A stretch of 64,000 nt of DNA from JAVBOW01 sp031549495 (GTDB lineage: Bacteria > Bacteroidota > Bacteroidia > Bacteroidales > Rikenellaceae), in assembly GCA_031549495.1 (NCBI GenBank), contig JAVBPS010000067.1, forward strand, positions 1-64,000. The letters run 5' to 3'. Shown here in pieces: positions 26,361 to 36,334 of the stretch (position 1 is its first letter; the number at the start of each line of letters is the position of its first letter). Below the pieces are notes generated by a model. The model was not told the DNA's origin. It saw only the letters and a list, made by a program, of their open reading frames with translations, and searched no databases. Both the position numbers and the translations under genes were made by a program.

Positions 26361-29300
26361 ATGCGAACAAAACGACTACCGACCTTTATCGCCCTCGTTT
26401 GCTGCCTGTTGCTGCTGGCCCCCGCGGCCGGGAGCGCGCAGGGCGCAAGTAAGCCTCCCGTGACGGTTTCCGGCACGGTCCGGGGCGAGGACAGCACACC
26501 CCTCTCCGGGGTCTCCGTGATGGTCCGCGGCACCCGGACCGGCGCGGTCACCGACGCCACAGGGCGCTTCTCCCTGCGCGTGGCCGCGGACGGCGTGCTC
26601 ACCTTCACGCAACTGGGGATGAAAACCATCGAAACGCCCGTGCTGGGGCGCACCACGCTCAACGTGACGATGTCCCTCGACGCCTACGACCTCGACCAGA
26701 TCGTGGCGATCGGGTACGGCACCGCGCGCAGGGCCGACATCGCCGGTTCGGTGGGCACGGTCTCCGCGGACGCTTTCGACCAGCAGGCGATCGTCGACGT
26801 GAACCAGGCCCTCTCCGGCCAGATCGCCGGGGTGAACGTGATGAACACTTCGGGTACGCCCGGCGGCGGCCTGGACATCCAGATCCGCGGGATCAGCACC
26901 ATCAGTTCGAGCGCCACCCCCCTCTACGTGATCGACGGGGTGCCTATCCAGACCGACATAAACGCCGACTCGAACCCGCTGAGTTTCATCAACCCGGGCG
27001 ACATCGAATCGATGGACATCCTCAAGGACGCCTCGGCTTCGGCCATCTACGGTTCGCGCGCTTCGAACGGCGTGGTGCTCATCACCACCAAAAGCGGCAA
27101 GACGGGCGACGCCAAAGTGACCCTGGATGTAAAGGTGGGCATGCAGCAACTGTTCAATAAAGTGGACGTGCTCACGGGACGCGAATACGCCGAGATGTCG
27201 ATCGAAGCGCGCAACAACTCACTGGTGGATAACGGAAAGCCTGTAAGCACTCCCGACGCCGACCGCGGCGACAACCTGAGGATCGGCCGTTACCAGGATT
27301 TCCTCGCCTCGGGCGCCCAGGGTACCGACTGGCAGGACGCCATTTTCCACAACGCCCTGATACAGGAGTATCAACTTACCGTCTCGGGCGGCACGGACAA
27401 GGTCAAGTACATGGTTTCGGCCAACTACACCGACCAGGAGGGCATCCTGCGCAACACGGGCTTCCAACGCTATTCTTTCCGCGCCAACCTCGACATCCAG
27501 GCCAATAAACGCCTCAAGGTGGGCGCGAAGATCGCCCCGGCCTTCACGGACCAGGATTTCCTGCCCGCCACGGGACGCTACCACGACGCCTTTGCGGGCA
27601 TCGTCCAGGCCTCGATCTGCATGAACCCGATGCTCGGAATTTACGATCCGACGACGCTTTCGGGCTTCACCTCGGGCATCAACCAGGGCGGCGGCATCCA
27701 GAACTGCGAGAATCCCTTCGCCAAGACCGAACTGCTGCGCGACTGGCGCCGCAACTTCGTGCTGGTGGGCAGCGCCTATGCCGACTACCTGCTTGCCTCG
27801 GGCCTCACGGCGCGCGTGTCGGGTTCGACTTCCATGCGCTTTAACCGCCTCGACCGCGTGATCCCCAGCACGCTGGGCGCCTATTCGGCCGTGCCGCCGC
27901 GCGACAACGCGGTCACCTCGGACGCCGTGAACATCCTGAACTGGCAGGCGGCCGCCCAGCTCACCTGGGACAAGATTTTCTGCCGCCAGCACAAGATCAA
28001 CGCCACGGCCGTTTACGAAATGCAGATGCAGCAGGAAAACTCCATCTGGACGCAGGCCAACGGCACATGGACGGACGAATTCATCGTCGTCGACTCGAAC
28101 TTGAGCAGTTTTATCCGCACGGGTCAATCCAATATTTCGGAGTGGGCGCTCATGTCGTGGATCGGCCGCGTGAGTTACGATTTTGCCGGCCGCTATCAGG
28201 TTACCGGGAGCGTGCGCGCCGACGGGACCAGTAAATTCGCCAACCGGTGGGGCGTATTCCCCTCGGCTGCCGTGGCGTGGAGGGTGACCAACGAGCCTTT
28301 TATGAAGAAGGTACGCTGGCTGCACGACCTGAAATTGCGCGCGAGCTACGGTCTGACGGGCAACAACTCGATCGGCTACTACGAGTATATGTCCCTGATG
28401 GGCGGGGCGAGTTATGTGCTCGGCAAGGGCGGAGAGACGATCGTGAGCGGCATCCGCCAGAACTCCTACGGCAACCCGAACCTGACCTGGGAAAAAACGC
28501 GCCAGATGGACGCCGGGATCGACCTCTCGGTGCTGCGCGGCCGTATTTCACTCACCGCCGACATCTACGATAAGCAGACCCAGGACCTGCTGCTGCGCCT
28601 GCAGACCCCCGGCGCGATGGGCCACACCTCGGTGCTTACCAACATCGGCAAGGTGCGCAACCGCGGCTTGGAACTCACGCTCGATACACGCAACCTGGTG
28701 CGCAAGTTCAAGTGGAGCACCAACATCAATGTCTCGTTCAACCGCCAGAAAGTGCTGGCTCTCGGGCCCGAGGGCGACCCGCTCTACGGGAATTCGGTCT
28801 ACATGGAGAACACCCACATTACCCGCGTCGGCCATCCGATGGGCGAATTCTACGGCCTGAAGGTGATCGGGATCTACAACACCCAGGAGCAGGTCGACCA
28901 GTTGCCCGGCATCAAGGGCTCGGTGGCCCGCTCGCGTCCCGGCGAATTCATTTTCAAGGACGTGTTCCAGGACTACAAGATCGATACCGACGACCGCACG
29001 GTGGTCGGCAACCCGCATCCGGACTTTACATTCGGGATGACCAATACCTTCGCATGGAAGAATCTGAACCTACGGGTATTCGTGCGCGGGTCGTACGGCG
29101 CCGAACTGCTCAACTTCAACTACGGCACCTCGCGTTTCATGTCCAACGTGAACATGCCCGCCTCGGTGCTGCGCAATCGCTGGAAGTCGGCCGAGGAGCC
29201 CGGCGACGGCAAGACGCCCCGCCTGGCCCTGCTCAACCGCGGCACGCTGGGCACCGAGACCCTCAACTCGTCCTACGTCCAGGACGCCTCGTTCCTCAAC

Positions 29301-29531
29301 ATCCAGAACGTGACCCTTACCTACAATGTGCCCCAAAAGATCAGCAAAAAGATCTATCTCTCGAACCTGCGCATTTACGGCTCGGTGCAGAACCTCTATA
29401 TGTTTACCTCCTACGAGTGCTACAACCCCGAGGGCGGTATGAACACCGGAGCCACGCTCGCCCCGGGCGTTGACTGGGGACGCTACCCGCTGGCCCGTAC
29501 CTTCACTTTTGGCGCGAACATCACCTTCTAA
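26361..29531 (+). CDS. SusC/RagA-like TonB-dependent transporter of PUL 2
   Basis: 1056 residues with a signal peptide (MRTKRLPTF to about 28, GSAQG). Carboxypeptidase-like domain (VSGTVRGEDSTPLSGVSV), plug (AIGYGTARRADI, PLYVIDGVPI, IYGSRASNGVVLITTKSG) and barrel ending TFGANITF. Transports oligosaccharides across the outer membrane together with the SusD 14 bp downstream. It shares long near-identical stretches with the PUL 1 SusC, for example RADGTSKFAxxWGVFP and RNLVRKFKWxTNxNxSFN, so the two are recent-looking paralogues that probably bind related glycans. Confidence 0.97.
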   Translation: MRTKRLPTFIALVCCLLLLAPAAGSAQGASKPPVTVSGTVRGEDSTPLSGVSVMVRGTRTGAVTDATGRFSLRVAADGVLTFTQLGMKTIETPVLGRTTLNVTMSLDAYDLDQIVAIGYGTARRADIAGSVGTVSADAFDQQAIVDVNQALSGQIAGVNVMNTSGTPGGGLDIQIRGISTISSSATPLYVIDGVPIQTDINADSNPLSFINPGDIESMDILKDASASAIYGSRASNGVVLITTKSGKTGDAKVTLDVKVGMQQLFNKVDVLTGREYAEMSIEARNNSLVDNGKPVSTPDADRGDNLRIGRYQDFLASGAQGTDWQDAIFHNALIQEYQLTVSGGTDKVKYMVSANYTDQEGILRNTGFQRYSFRANLDIQANKRLKVGAKIAPAFTDQDFLPATGRYHDAFAGIVQASICMNPMLGIYDPTTLSGFTSGINQGGGIQNCENPFAKTELLRDWRRNFVLVGSAYADYLLASGLTARVSGSTSMRFNRLDRVIPSTLGAYSAVPPRDNAVTSDAVNILNWQAAAQLTWDKIFCRQHKINATAVYEMQMQQENSIWTQANGTWTDEFIVVDSNLSSFIRTGQSNISEWALMSWIGRVSYDFAGRYQVTGSVRADGTSKFANRWGVFPSAAVAWRVTNEPFMKKVRWLHDLKLRASYGLTGNNSIGYYEYMSLMGGASYVLGKGGETIVSGIRQNSYGNPNLTWEKTRQMDAGIDLSVLRGRISLTADIYDKQTQDLLLRLQTPGAMGHTSVLTNIGKVRNRGLELTLDTRNLVRKFKWSTNINVSFNRQKVLALGPEGDPLYGNSVYMENTHITRVGHPMGEFYGLKVIGIYNTQEQVDQLPGIKGSVARSRPGEFIFKDVFQDYKIDTDDRTVVGNPHPDFTFGMTNTFAWKNLNLRVFVRGSYGAELLNFNYGTSRFMSNVNMPASVLRNRWKSAEEPGDGKTPRLALLNRGTLGTETLNSSYVQDASFLNIQNVTLTYNVPQKISKKIYLSNLRIYGSVQNLYMFTSYECYNPEGGMNTGATLAPGVDWGRYPLARTFTFGANITF

Positions 29532-29545
29532 CGACCCTTTCAGCC

Positions 29546-31000
29546 ATGAAAAAACAGATATTTCTCCTGCCCGCCGTCCTGCTCGTCTTGGCTTCATGCT
29601 CGGATTTCCTGGATCGCATGCCTTATTCGGCCATTCCGACGGCCGATTTCTATAAGACCGAAAAAGAATTGGACCTGGCTGGCATCGGCCTTTACGGTTC
29701 GCTGCAGACCTTCTACCAGGCCGAATATCCCCAGCTTGCCGAACTCTGCTCGGACAACACCAGTTGCGGTAACGGCGAAAACGCCGCGGACGGGGAGTTC
29801 GACAACTTCTCGCTCAACTCCATGAATTCGAAACTCGAGAACGCCTGGAACCGTTCCTATAACGCCATACTGCAAACGAACAAGGTGCTCGCAAGCCTCC
29901 CTTCCGTCGATTTTGCCGATCCGGTCAAAAAACAACAGATCCAGGGCGAGGCGCTCTTTATCCGCGGGCTTTCCTATTTCAATCTGGTGCGTATGTTCGG
30001 TAAGGTGCCCCTGGTCACCGAGGTGCTTACCCAGGCCGATGCGCGCCAGTTGGTGCGCGATCCGGTCGACGACATCTACGCGCTGATACTGACCGACCTG
30101 GACGATGCCTCGGACCTGCTGCCCGCGTCCTACTCAGGCAACAGCATCGGCCGCGCCACACGGTGGGCCGCCCTCACGTTGCTCGGTAAGGTCTACATGA
30201 CCCTCAACCGGTTCGACGACGCGCTGGTACCCCTGGGTGAAGTGATCGACGATGGCCCCTACCAATTGCTGACAGATTATGCCGCCATATTCGACCCGGC
30301 CAACGCCAACCACGCGGAGTCGATCTTCGAGATCCAGTACGAGGGCGGCAACCTGGGCGAGGGGAGCGCATGGAGTTTCCAGGCGCACAACCGCAACATC
30401 GCCTCGGCGATGGGAATCTCTTCGGCCGCCGCGACGCTGCCCACGGCGAGCATCATCTCGGCCCTGGGCAACAAGACCTCGGCGCGCTACCTGGCTTCGA
30501 TCGGCGAGATCAAGGTCGGTACCACGACCTACCGCCACGTGAAGAAGCATTACATGGAGCACACCGTGCAGAACCAGTCCGATGACAACTGGCCCCTGCT
30601 GCGCTACGCGGACGTGCTGCTGATGTACGCCGAAGCGAGCAACGAGACCACCGCCACGCCCGACGCCGAGGTAGTGGAGATGGTCAACAAGATCCGCCGC
30701 CGCGCTTTCGCGCTTCCGATCGACACTCCGAACGCGACGTACGACCTGCCCGCGGTGCAGACCTCGACCCAGGCCGCCTTCCGTAACGCGGTGTGGGAAG
30801 AACGCCGTGTGGAGCTCGCCTTCGAAGGGCACCGCTGGTTCGACCTGGTGCGTACGGGGCAATTCATATCGGTGATGAATCAGCACGCTGTGGAGGCAAA
30901 CTACTCTTTCAGGGTTGACGCCCACAATGCGATCTATCCGGTGCCGCAGCGCGAGATCGACATCAACCCAAAACTGCGCCCCAATAATCCCGGATACTAA
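29546..31000 (+). CDS. SusD/RagB-like surface glycan-binding lipoprotein of PUL 2
   Basis: 484 residues. Lipoprotein signal (MKKQIFLLPA, lipobox LASC, Cys about 18), CSDFLDRMPYSAIPTADFYKTEKE, GLSYFNLVRMFGKVPL, and C-terminal WEERRVELAFEGHRWFDLVRTG and PVPQREIDINPKLRPNNPGY, all SusD hallmarks. Paralogous to the SusD at 16133-17590. Its TAA stop overlaps the ATG of the next gene (TAATG at 30998-31002), so translation of the following enzyme is probably coupled. Confidence 0.96.
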   Translation: MKKQIFLLPAVLLVLASCSDFLDRMPYSAIPTADFYKTEKELDLAGIGLYGSLQTFYQAEYPQLAELCSDNTSCGNGENAADGEFDNFSLNSMNSKLENAWNRSYNAILQTNKVLASLPSVDFADPVKKQQIQGEALFIRGLSYFNLVRMFGKVPLVTEVLTQADARQLVRDPVDDIYALILTDLDDASDLLPASYSGNSIGRATRWAALTLLGKVYMTLNRFDDALVPLGEVIDDGPYQLLTDYAAIFDPANANHAESIFEIQYEGGNLGEGSAWSFQAHNRNIASAMGISSAAATLPTASIISALGNKTSARYLASIGEIKVGTTTYRHVKKHYMEHTVQNQSDDNWPLLRYADVLLMYAEASNETTATPDAEVVEMVNKIRRRAFALPIDTPNATYDLPAVQTSTQAAFRNAVWEERRVELAFEGHRWFDLVRTGQFISVMNQHAVEANYSFRVDAHNAIYPVPQREIDINPKLRPNNPGY

Positions 31001-33075
31001 TGAGAAGGTTTGCGATCACGTTGTTGGCCTTGGCGGCCCTGCTGCCCGCCGCGGCCCAGAAGAAGCTCGACCAGCTGGAAATTTTCCGACAGGAGTACCC
31101 CCGCGCCGGTTATTTCCGCATCGCCGAATTTGTGATCCGCACGGATTACAAGGAGCAGTACGGCAAGTACAAGGAGTGGGCCCGCCGCATGTCCGACCTT
31201 TCGGGTATCATGGGCAAGACCGAGTATGAAGAGCTGCTGCGCGACAACCCCCACGAGCAGATCTACGACTGGTTCCGCCGCTTCAAGAAAGACTATCCCG
31301 AAAAATTCGTGGTGGTGCATATGAACGGCCGCGGCCGCATCCCCAATTACCGCATCGATAAATTCTCGGCCGCCCACTGGCTCTATTTCGAGGGCTGCGA
31401 CATCAAAACCGACCTGCCCGCCGAGGGCGGCCCCGGCTACGAGAAGCGGGTCTGGATCGAGGTCGAAGACCCCTCGCGTTTCCGCAAGGACAACGGCATG
31501 AGGATGAATATGCCTGACGACATCGTGCTCGTCCGCCGCCACGCGGACGGTACCTTCGACTGGAACGCGGCCGAGCAGGTGCGCCTGGTGGCCATCGACG
31601 GCAATCACATCCAGATCGACCGCGCGATGTTCGGCACGCGGGCCATCCGCTTCGACGCGGGCAAGACCTACGCCGCCCCGCACGTGATGGGCGGGCCGTG
31701 GGAGACGACGCGCAACATGGTTTGGTACTACAACCTCTCGCCCGAGTGCCCGCGCGACCGAAACGGCAAGACGTGCGCCGATTTGCTGGTCGAGGAATTC
31801 GGCGCCAACTTCGCCAAGGGCGGACGTTGGGCGACCTTCGACGGGGTGCAGTTCGACGTGATGATGAGCATTCCCACCACCGGCTACCACGAGCGGCGCA
31901 AGGCTCTCGGCGAGCGTGCCGACTGCAATATGGACGGTAAACAGGATGACGGGATTTTCAACGGCGTGGAAAGTTTCGGGCTGGGTAACTACGAATTCCT
32001 TACCCGGCTGCGCAAGGCCGTGGGCCCGGACAAGATCCTGGCGGCCGACGGCCGCGAACAGGGCTGCCAGAAAGCGGGCAACGGCCAGCTGAGCGGCGTG
32101 GAAATGGAGGGCCTGCCCGAGCAGCGCCCTTACGGCTGGGTGACCTGGTCGACCGTGATGAACACGCTCGATTTCTGGAAAGGCTGCACGGCGGACCCGA
32201 AGTTCAATTACGGCGCTTTCCGCTATAACAATCCCGACAAACTGCCCACCGATGTGCTGATGCGTTATTACCGCCTGGGCTTTGCCGCCACGTGCTTTAC
32301 CGATTCGTTCATCCTGGCGGGCAGTTGGATGCATCCCAGGGACCTGCCTGAACTTCGCCAGGTTTTTCCCCTGGGCGAGGATGAGGCGATAACCGGATGG
32401 CTCGGCAAACCGGCGGGCGAGACACTCCACCTGGCCGCCTCGGCGCCCGATCTGATGGGGGGCGCGGGCAATCCGGTCGGCAAAAAAGCCCTCGCCGTCT
32501 CCCAAACCGCGCCTTACGTCGCCGCGGACAGGGAATCGACCTTCGCCACGACGGCCTTCAACGCCGCGGGCAACCTGGTGGTCAGCCCGGCGGGCAACCG
32601 GGAGATCTTCGGCTTCGAGGTGCGCAACGTGCCTTACCCCTCCCAAGGGGCCTACCTCGAGGTGACGATGCGCTCTTCCGAGGCGAGCAAAGTCTATCCC
32701 GCGGGCTACAACCGGCACATGCACATCAGCGCCAACGGGCAGGGGGAGCGCTACAAGATCCAGCTCTCCCCCGTGGGCGACGACTGGTTCACCTATCGGT
32801 TCTACTTCTGCAACGCGTGGGATCCGATGACCCAGCAGGATATCGTCTTCAACCCCGGCGGCGAAAAGACGATCGCCCTGCGGCTGATCCTGCGCGATGC
32901 CGACCGGCCGGTCGAGATATCCAAAATCACCGTCCATAATGCCCCCGAGGTGGTCGAGCGTCGTTTCGAGCGGGGAACGGTGATCGCCAACCTGTCGAAC
33001 GAAGAGTACCGCAGCGCCGAGCTCGATGTGACGGTACCCGCCAAAGACGCCCTTTTTATCCGGAAAAACAAGTAA
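31000..33075 (+). CDS. candidate glycanase of unrecognised family in PUL 2
   Basis: I do not recognise the family. 691 residues with a signal peptide (MRRFAITLLALAALLPAAA). Residues about 35-450 read like a TIM-barrel glycanase: alternating strands and helices with acidic residues at strand ends, namely GVQFDVMM (D286), FNGVESFG (E324), ILAADGREQG (D350, E353) and GVEMEGLPEQ (E368, E370). Residues about 500-650 form a beta-sandwich (FGFEVRNVPYPSQGAYLEVTM ... EISKITVHN) like a carbohydrate-binding module. Position between SusD and a sulfatase, translationally coupled to SusD, strongly suggests a key enzyme for the PUL 2 glycan. Role inferred from context and fold impression only. Confidence 0.6.
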   Translation: MRRFAITLLALAALLPAAAQKKLDQLEIFRQEYPRAGYFRIAEFVIRTDYKEQYGKYKEWARRMSDLSGIMGKTEYEELLRDNPHEQIYDWFRRFKKDYPEKFVVVHMNGRGRIPNYRIDKFSAAHWLYFEGCDIKTDLPAEGGPGYEKRVWIEVEDPSRFRKDNGMRMNMPDDIVLVRRHADGTFDWNAAEQVRLVAIDGNHIQIDRAMFGTRAIRFDAGKTYAAPHVMGGPWETTRNMVWYYNLSPECPRDRNGKTCADLLVEEFGANFAKGGRWATFDGVQFDVMMSIPTTGYHERRKALGERADCNMDGKQDDGIFNGVESFGLGNYEFLTRLRKAVGPDKILAADGREQGCQKAGNGQLSGVEMEGLPEQRPYGWVTWSTVMNTLDFWKGCTADPKFNYGAFRYNNPDKLPTDVLMRYYRLGFAATCFTDSFILAGSWMHPRDLPELRQVFPLGEDEAITGWLGKPAGETLHLAASAPDLMGGAGNPVGKKALAVSQTAPYVAADRESTFATTAFNAAGNLVVSPAGNREIFGFEVRNVPYPSQGAYLEVTMRSSEASKVYPAGYNRHMHISANGQGERYKIQLSPVGDDWFTYRFYFCNAWDPMTQQDIVFNPGGEKTIALRLILRDADRPVEISKITVHNAPEVVERRFERGTVIANLSNEEYRSAELDVTVPAKDALFIRKNK

Positions 33076-33078
33076 CGC

Positions 33079-34674
33079 ATGATCCGTTCCACACCTTTTG
33101 TCCTCCTTGCGGGAAGCGCCGTGCTGGCAGGCTGTTGCGGCAAGCAACCGCCTGCCGCCTCGCCGCCCAACATACTGATCGCCATTGCCGACGACGTTTC
33201 GTTCCCCCACATGGGCGCGTACGGTTGCCCGTGGGTCTCGACCCCGGCCTTCGACCGCGTCGCCTCGCACGGCATCCTGTTCAGCAATTGCTATACCCCC
33301 AACGCCAAGTCGGCCCCCTCGCGCGCATGCCTGCTCACGGGCCTCAATTCGTGGCAGTTGGAGGAAGCGGGGAACCATATCGGTTTCTGGCCTGAGAACA
33401 AATTCCCGACCTTTTTCGAGATGCTCGCCGCGGGGGGCTACTACGCCGCCTTCACCGGCAAGGGATGGGCGCCCGGCAACCCCGGCCTGACGGACGGCCA
33501 GCCTCGCCGCCTGACGGGGATCCCTTACCAAGCACATACACTCACCCCGCCCACCGCGTGCATCAGCCCGGTGGACTACGCGGCCAATTTCGCCGAGTTC
33601 CTGCGCGAGAAGCCCAAAGGCAAGCCATGGGTTTTCTGGTACGGGGGCAATGAGCCGCACCGCGCCTACGAGTACGGCACCGGGATCTCGCTCGGGGGGC
33701 GTACGACGGCGGACGTGGACCGCGTGCCGGGCTTCTGGCCCGACAGCGACACGGTGCGCACCGACATGCTCGACTACGCCTACGAGATCGAACATTTCGA
33801 CACCCATCTGGGGCGTATCCTCGCCGCGTTGGAGCGGGCGGGCGAACTGGACAACACGATCGTGGTCGTAACGGCGGACAACGGTATGCCTTTCCCGCGC
33901 TGCAAGGGGCTGCAATATGAATATTCGAACCACCTGCCGATGGCGGTGATGTGGCCCCGGGGCATCAAAAACCCCGGCCGCGCCTGCCCGCAATATGTGA
34001 GCCTGATCGATCTCGCGCCCACTTTCCTGCGCCTCGCGGGGGTGGATGCGGCGGATCACGGCGCCTTCACCCAGGGGCGCGAGATGACCGACCTGTTCGA
34101 CGATGCGCCGCGCCATGACCGTTCGTACATCCTGCTCGGGCAGGAGCGCCACGACTATGGCCGCCCGCAGAACCAGGGCTATCCCATCCGGTCGATCCTG
34201 CGGGACGGCTATCTGTACCTGTGCAATTTCAAACCCGCGCTGTGGCCCGCCGGCAACCCCGAAACGGGCTACCTGAACACCGACGGATCGCCCACAAAGA
34301 CCAATATCCTGACCCTGTTCCGCAGCCGCACCGACGTGCGTCCCTGGGAACTTGCCTTCGGCCGCCACCCGGCCGAGGAGCTCTACAAAGTGGACGAGGA
34401 TCCCGATTGCCTGCGCAACCTGGCCTGTGACCCGGACTATGCCGCCCGCAAGGCCACGATGCGCGAACAGCTTATGGCCGACCTGGGCGAGCAGAAAGAC
34501 CCCCGTGTGACGGGCGACGGCGACGTGTTCGACCGTTATCCGTTCTTCCAGCAGTCGAGCTTCTTCTTCTGGGAGCGCTACACCGAAGGGCATATTACGC
34601 AGTGGCAGACCGATTGGGTCGAGCCCGGCGATTTTGAAACCACCGACACCGGCGACTATGGCAAGGCGAATTGA
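33079..34674 (+). CDS. S1-family sulfatase, serine type, lipoprotein
   Basis: 531 residues. Lipoprotein signal (lipobox LAGC, Cys about 19). Metal motif IAIADDVSFPHMG (about 34-46), formylglycine site S78-A-P-S-R with ACLLTGLNSWQLEEAGNH, GKGWAPG in the GK.H region and VVTADNGMPFPR. The pattern recalls heparan N-sulfatase-like enzymes, but the GKGW variant replaces the usual His, so the subfamily should be checked. Starts 4 bp after the preceding candidate glycanase and overlaps the next gene by 17 bp, showing tight operon packing. Confidence 0.9.
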   Translation: MIRSTPFVLLAGSAVLAGCCGKQPPAASPPNILIAIADDVSFPHMGAYGCPWVSTPAFDRVASHGILFSNCYTPNAKSAPSRACLLTGLNSWQLEEAGNHIGFWPENKFPTFFEMLAAGGYYAAFTGKGWAPGNPGLTDGQPRRLTGIPYQAHTLTPPTACISPVDYAANFAEFLREKPKGKPWVFWYGGNEPHRAYEYGTGISLGGRTTADVDRVPGFWPDSDTVRTDMLDYAYEIEHFDTHLGRILAALERAGELDNTIVVVTADNGMPFPRCKGLQYEYSNHLPMAVMWPRGIKNPGRACPQYVSLIDLAPTFLRLAGVDAADHGAFTQGREMTDLFDDAPRHDRSYILLGQERHDYGRPQNQGYPIRSILRDGYLYLCNFKPALWPAGNPETGYLNTDGSPTKTNILTLFRSRTDVRPWELAFGRHPAEELYKVDEDPDCLRNLACDPDYAARKATMREQLMADLGEQKDPRVTGDGDVFDRYPFFQQSSFFFWERYTEGHITQWQTDWVEPGDFETTDTGDYGKAN

Positions 34675-36304
34675 CCCTTTCGCGGCGTTGGCCGTGGTGC
34701 TGCTCGCCGCGACGGTGGGCTGCGCCGGCGGCCGGGCCGTGGTGCGCCCGCTGGACGCGCCCCGCACCGGAACGTGGGGCGACCAGGGCGACGGCACGTT
34801 CCGCAACCCGATCCTGAGCAGCAACTACCCCGACAGCGACATCGAGCGCGACGGCGACCGGTGGTACATGATCTCTTCGAAGGGCCTCTACATGAAAGGC
34901 ATGACGATCCTCGAATCCGAAGACCTGGTCAACTGGCAGGTCATCGGGGGCATCGTCGACAGTGTGACCTGGCCCACCCGCGAGGGAGTCTGGGCGGGCG
35001 ACCTGGTGCGGCGCGACGGGCGTTGGCTCTGCTATTTCATCGACTACGACTGCGGGCTATTCATGTGTGAGAGCGGGGATATACGCGGTCCGTGGAGCGA
35101 ACCGAAACTGATGCTTGAAAAGAAAGGTATGACCGATCCGGCCGTCTTCTGGGACGACGCGGGCGGCCAGGCGTGGCTGCTGTGCAACCACCGCATCGAG
35201 GAGCGCGGCGCCAAACGCATCTACCACCAGCGCCTTTTCCGCCTGAGCGCGGACGGCCGTACGCTGGCGGACGACGGACGCGACATCTACGTAGAACAGG
35301 GCGCCGAGGCGGCCAAGATCTATAAAGTGAACGGATTGTTCTATATTTTCATCTCCGAGTGGACGACCGATGAGGCCGGGCGCAAGCTCGACCGCCGCCA
35401 GATCGTGCTGCGTTCGAAGAACATTGACGGCCCGTACGAACGCAAAGTGCTGCTTGAAAAGGGCAACGGCACCGACCGCAGTTGCTGCCAGGGCTCGCTC
35501 GTACAGGCGCCCGATTCTTCGTGGTGGTACACCCACCAGCTCGTCCAGGCGCGCAACACGTTCGAAGGACGGCCGCAGTTGCTTATTCCCGTGACGTGGA
35601 GCGACGGCTGGCCCCTGCTGGGCGAGGACGTCACCGGCAACGGCATCGGCAACACCGTCTGGCATTGCCGCAAACCGGTGCAGGGCAAGCCCATCGCCGC
35701 GCCGCGCACGGACGACGATTTCAGTTCGGGGGAACTGCTGCCCCACTGGCTGTGGGACGGCAATCCGGTAGCGGGACAATGGTCGCTCACCCAGCGGCCG
35801 GGGTGGTTGCGCCTCGGGGCAACCGTTCCCATCAATGCGGGCGATCCCTATTTCTCGGCCCCGGGTAAACTGCTGCAACGCAAGATGGGCACCGGAGCCG
35901 ACACCGTCACCACGCGCATGGACACCCGCGGCATGGCCCCCGGCCACCGGGCCGGCCTGGTCCACAAAGGCTTTAACCTCGCCGCCGTGGGCGTGCACCA
36001 CAAGGACGGGAAACGGTTCCTCTATACGGTGTGCGACGGCCGCGAAACGCAGGGACCGCACCTGAAGGGCCGTTACGTCTGGCTGCGCAGTTGCGTGCAG
36101 GGGCGCGAGGGGCACTTCGAATACAGCACCGACGGGCGGGACTACCTCCCGCTGGAGAGCGGCTTTACGACCGAGACGCGCGGTTTCAACGGCGTGTTCA
36201 CCGGCTTTTTCAGCATCAACCCCTCGGGCGGCGGACACGCCGATTTCGACTGGTTCAAATACGATTACGACGGCCCGAAAGCGGAGGCGCTCGTCTTCGA
36301 ATAA
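34658..36304 (+). CDS. two-domain GH43-like enzyme, lipoprotein
   Basis: 548 residues. Lipoprotein signal (MARRIDPFAAL, lipobox TVGC, Cys about 22). N-terminal five-bladed propeller (about 45-330) with FRNPILSSNYPDSDIERDG carrying the base Asp (D61), GMTDPAVFWDD (D160 region) and an acidic VEQGAEAAK (E217 region) as acid candidate. C-terminal beta-sandwich (about 345-545) of the type in beta-xylosidase/arabinofuranosidase GH43 enzymes (subfamily 12-like layout). Not closely related to the three single-domain GH43 proteins of PUL 1. Start set at 34658: it begins the signal peptide, although it overlaps the sulfatase stop by 17 bp. Confidence 0.88.
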   Translation: MARRIDPFAALAVVLLAATVGCAGGRAVVRPLDAPRTGTWGDQGDGTFRNPILSSNYPDSDIERDGDRWYMISSKGLYMKGMTILESEDLVNWQVIGGIVDSVTWPTREGVWAGDLVRRDGRWLCYFIDYDCGLFMCESGDIRGPWSEPKLMLEKKGMTDPAVFWDDAGGQAWLLCNHRIEERGAKRIYHQRLFRLSADGRTLADDGRDIYVEQGAEAAKIYKVNGLFYIFISEWTTDEAGRKLDRRQIVLRSKNIDGPYERKVLLEKGNGTDRSCCQGSLVQAPDSSWWYTHQLVQARNTFEGRPQLLIPVTWSDGWPLLGEDVTGNGIGNTVWHCRKPVQGKPIAAPRTDDDFSSGELLPHWLWDGNPVAGQWSLTQRPGWLRLGATVPINAGDPYFSAPGKLLQRKMGTGADTVTTRMDTRGMAPGHRAGLVHKGFNLAAVGVHHKDGKRFLYTVCDGRETQGPHLKGRYVWLRSCVQGREGHFEYSTDGRDYLPLESGFTTETRGFNGVFTGFFSINPSGGGHADFDWFKYDYDGPKAEALVFE

Positions 36305-36334
36305 TATGAAAATCACCTAAAAAACAACTATACC

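Noticed and set aside
30997..34824. Minus-strand open frame of 1275 codons
   Set aside because: It lies antisense to three well-supported PUL 2 genes. Long antisense frames are expected in GC-rich codon-biased DNA, and it shows no domain or signal sequence.
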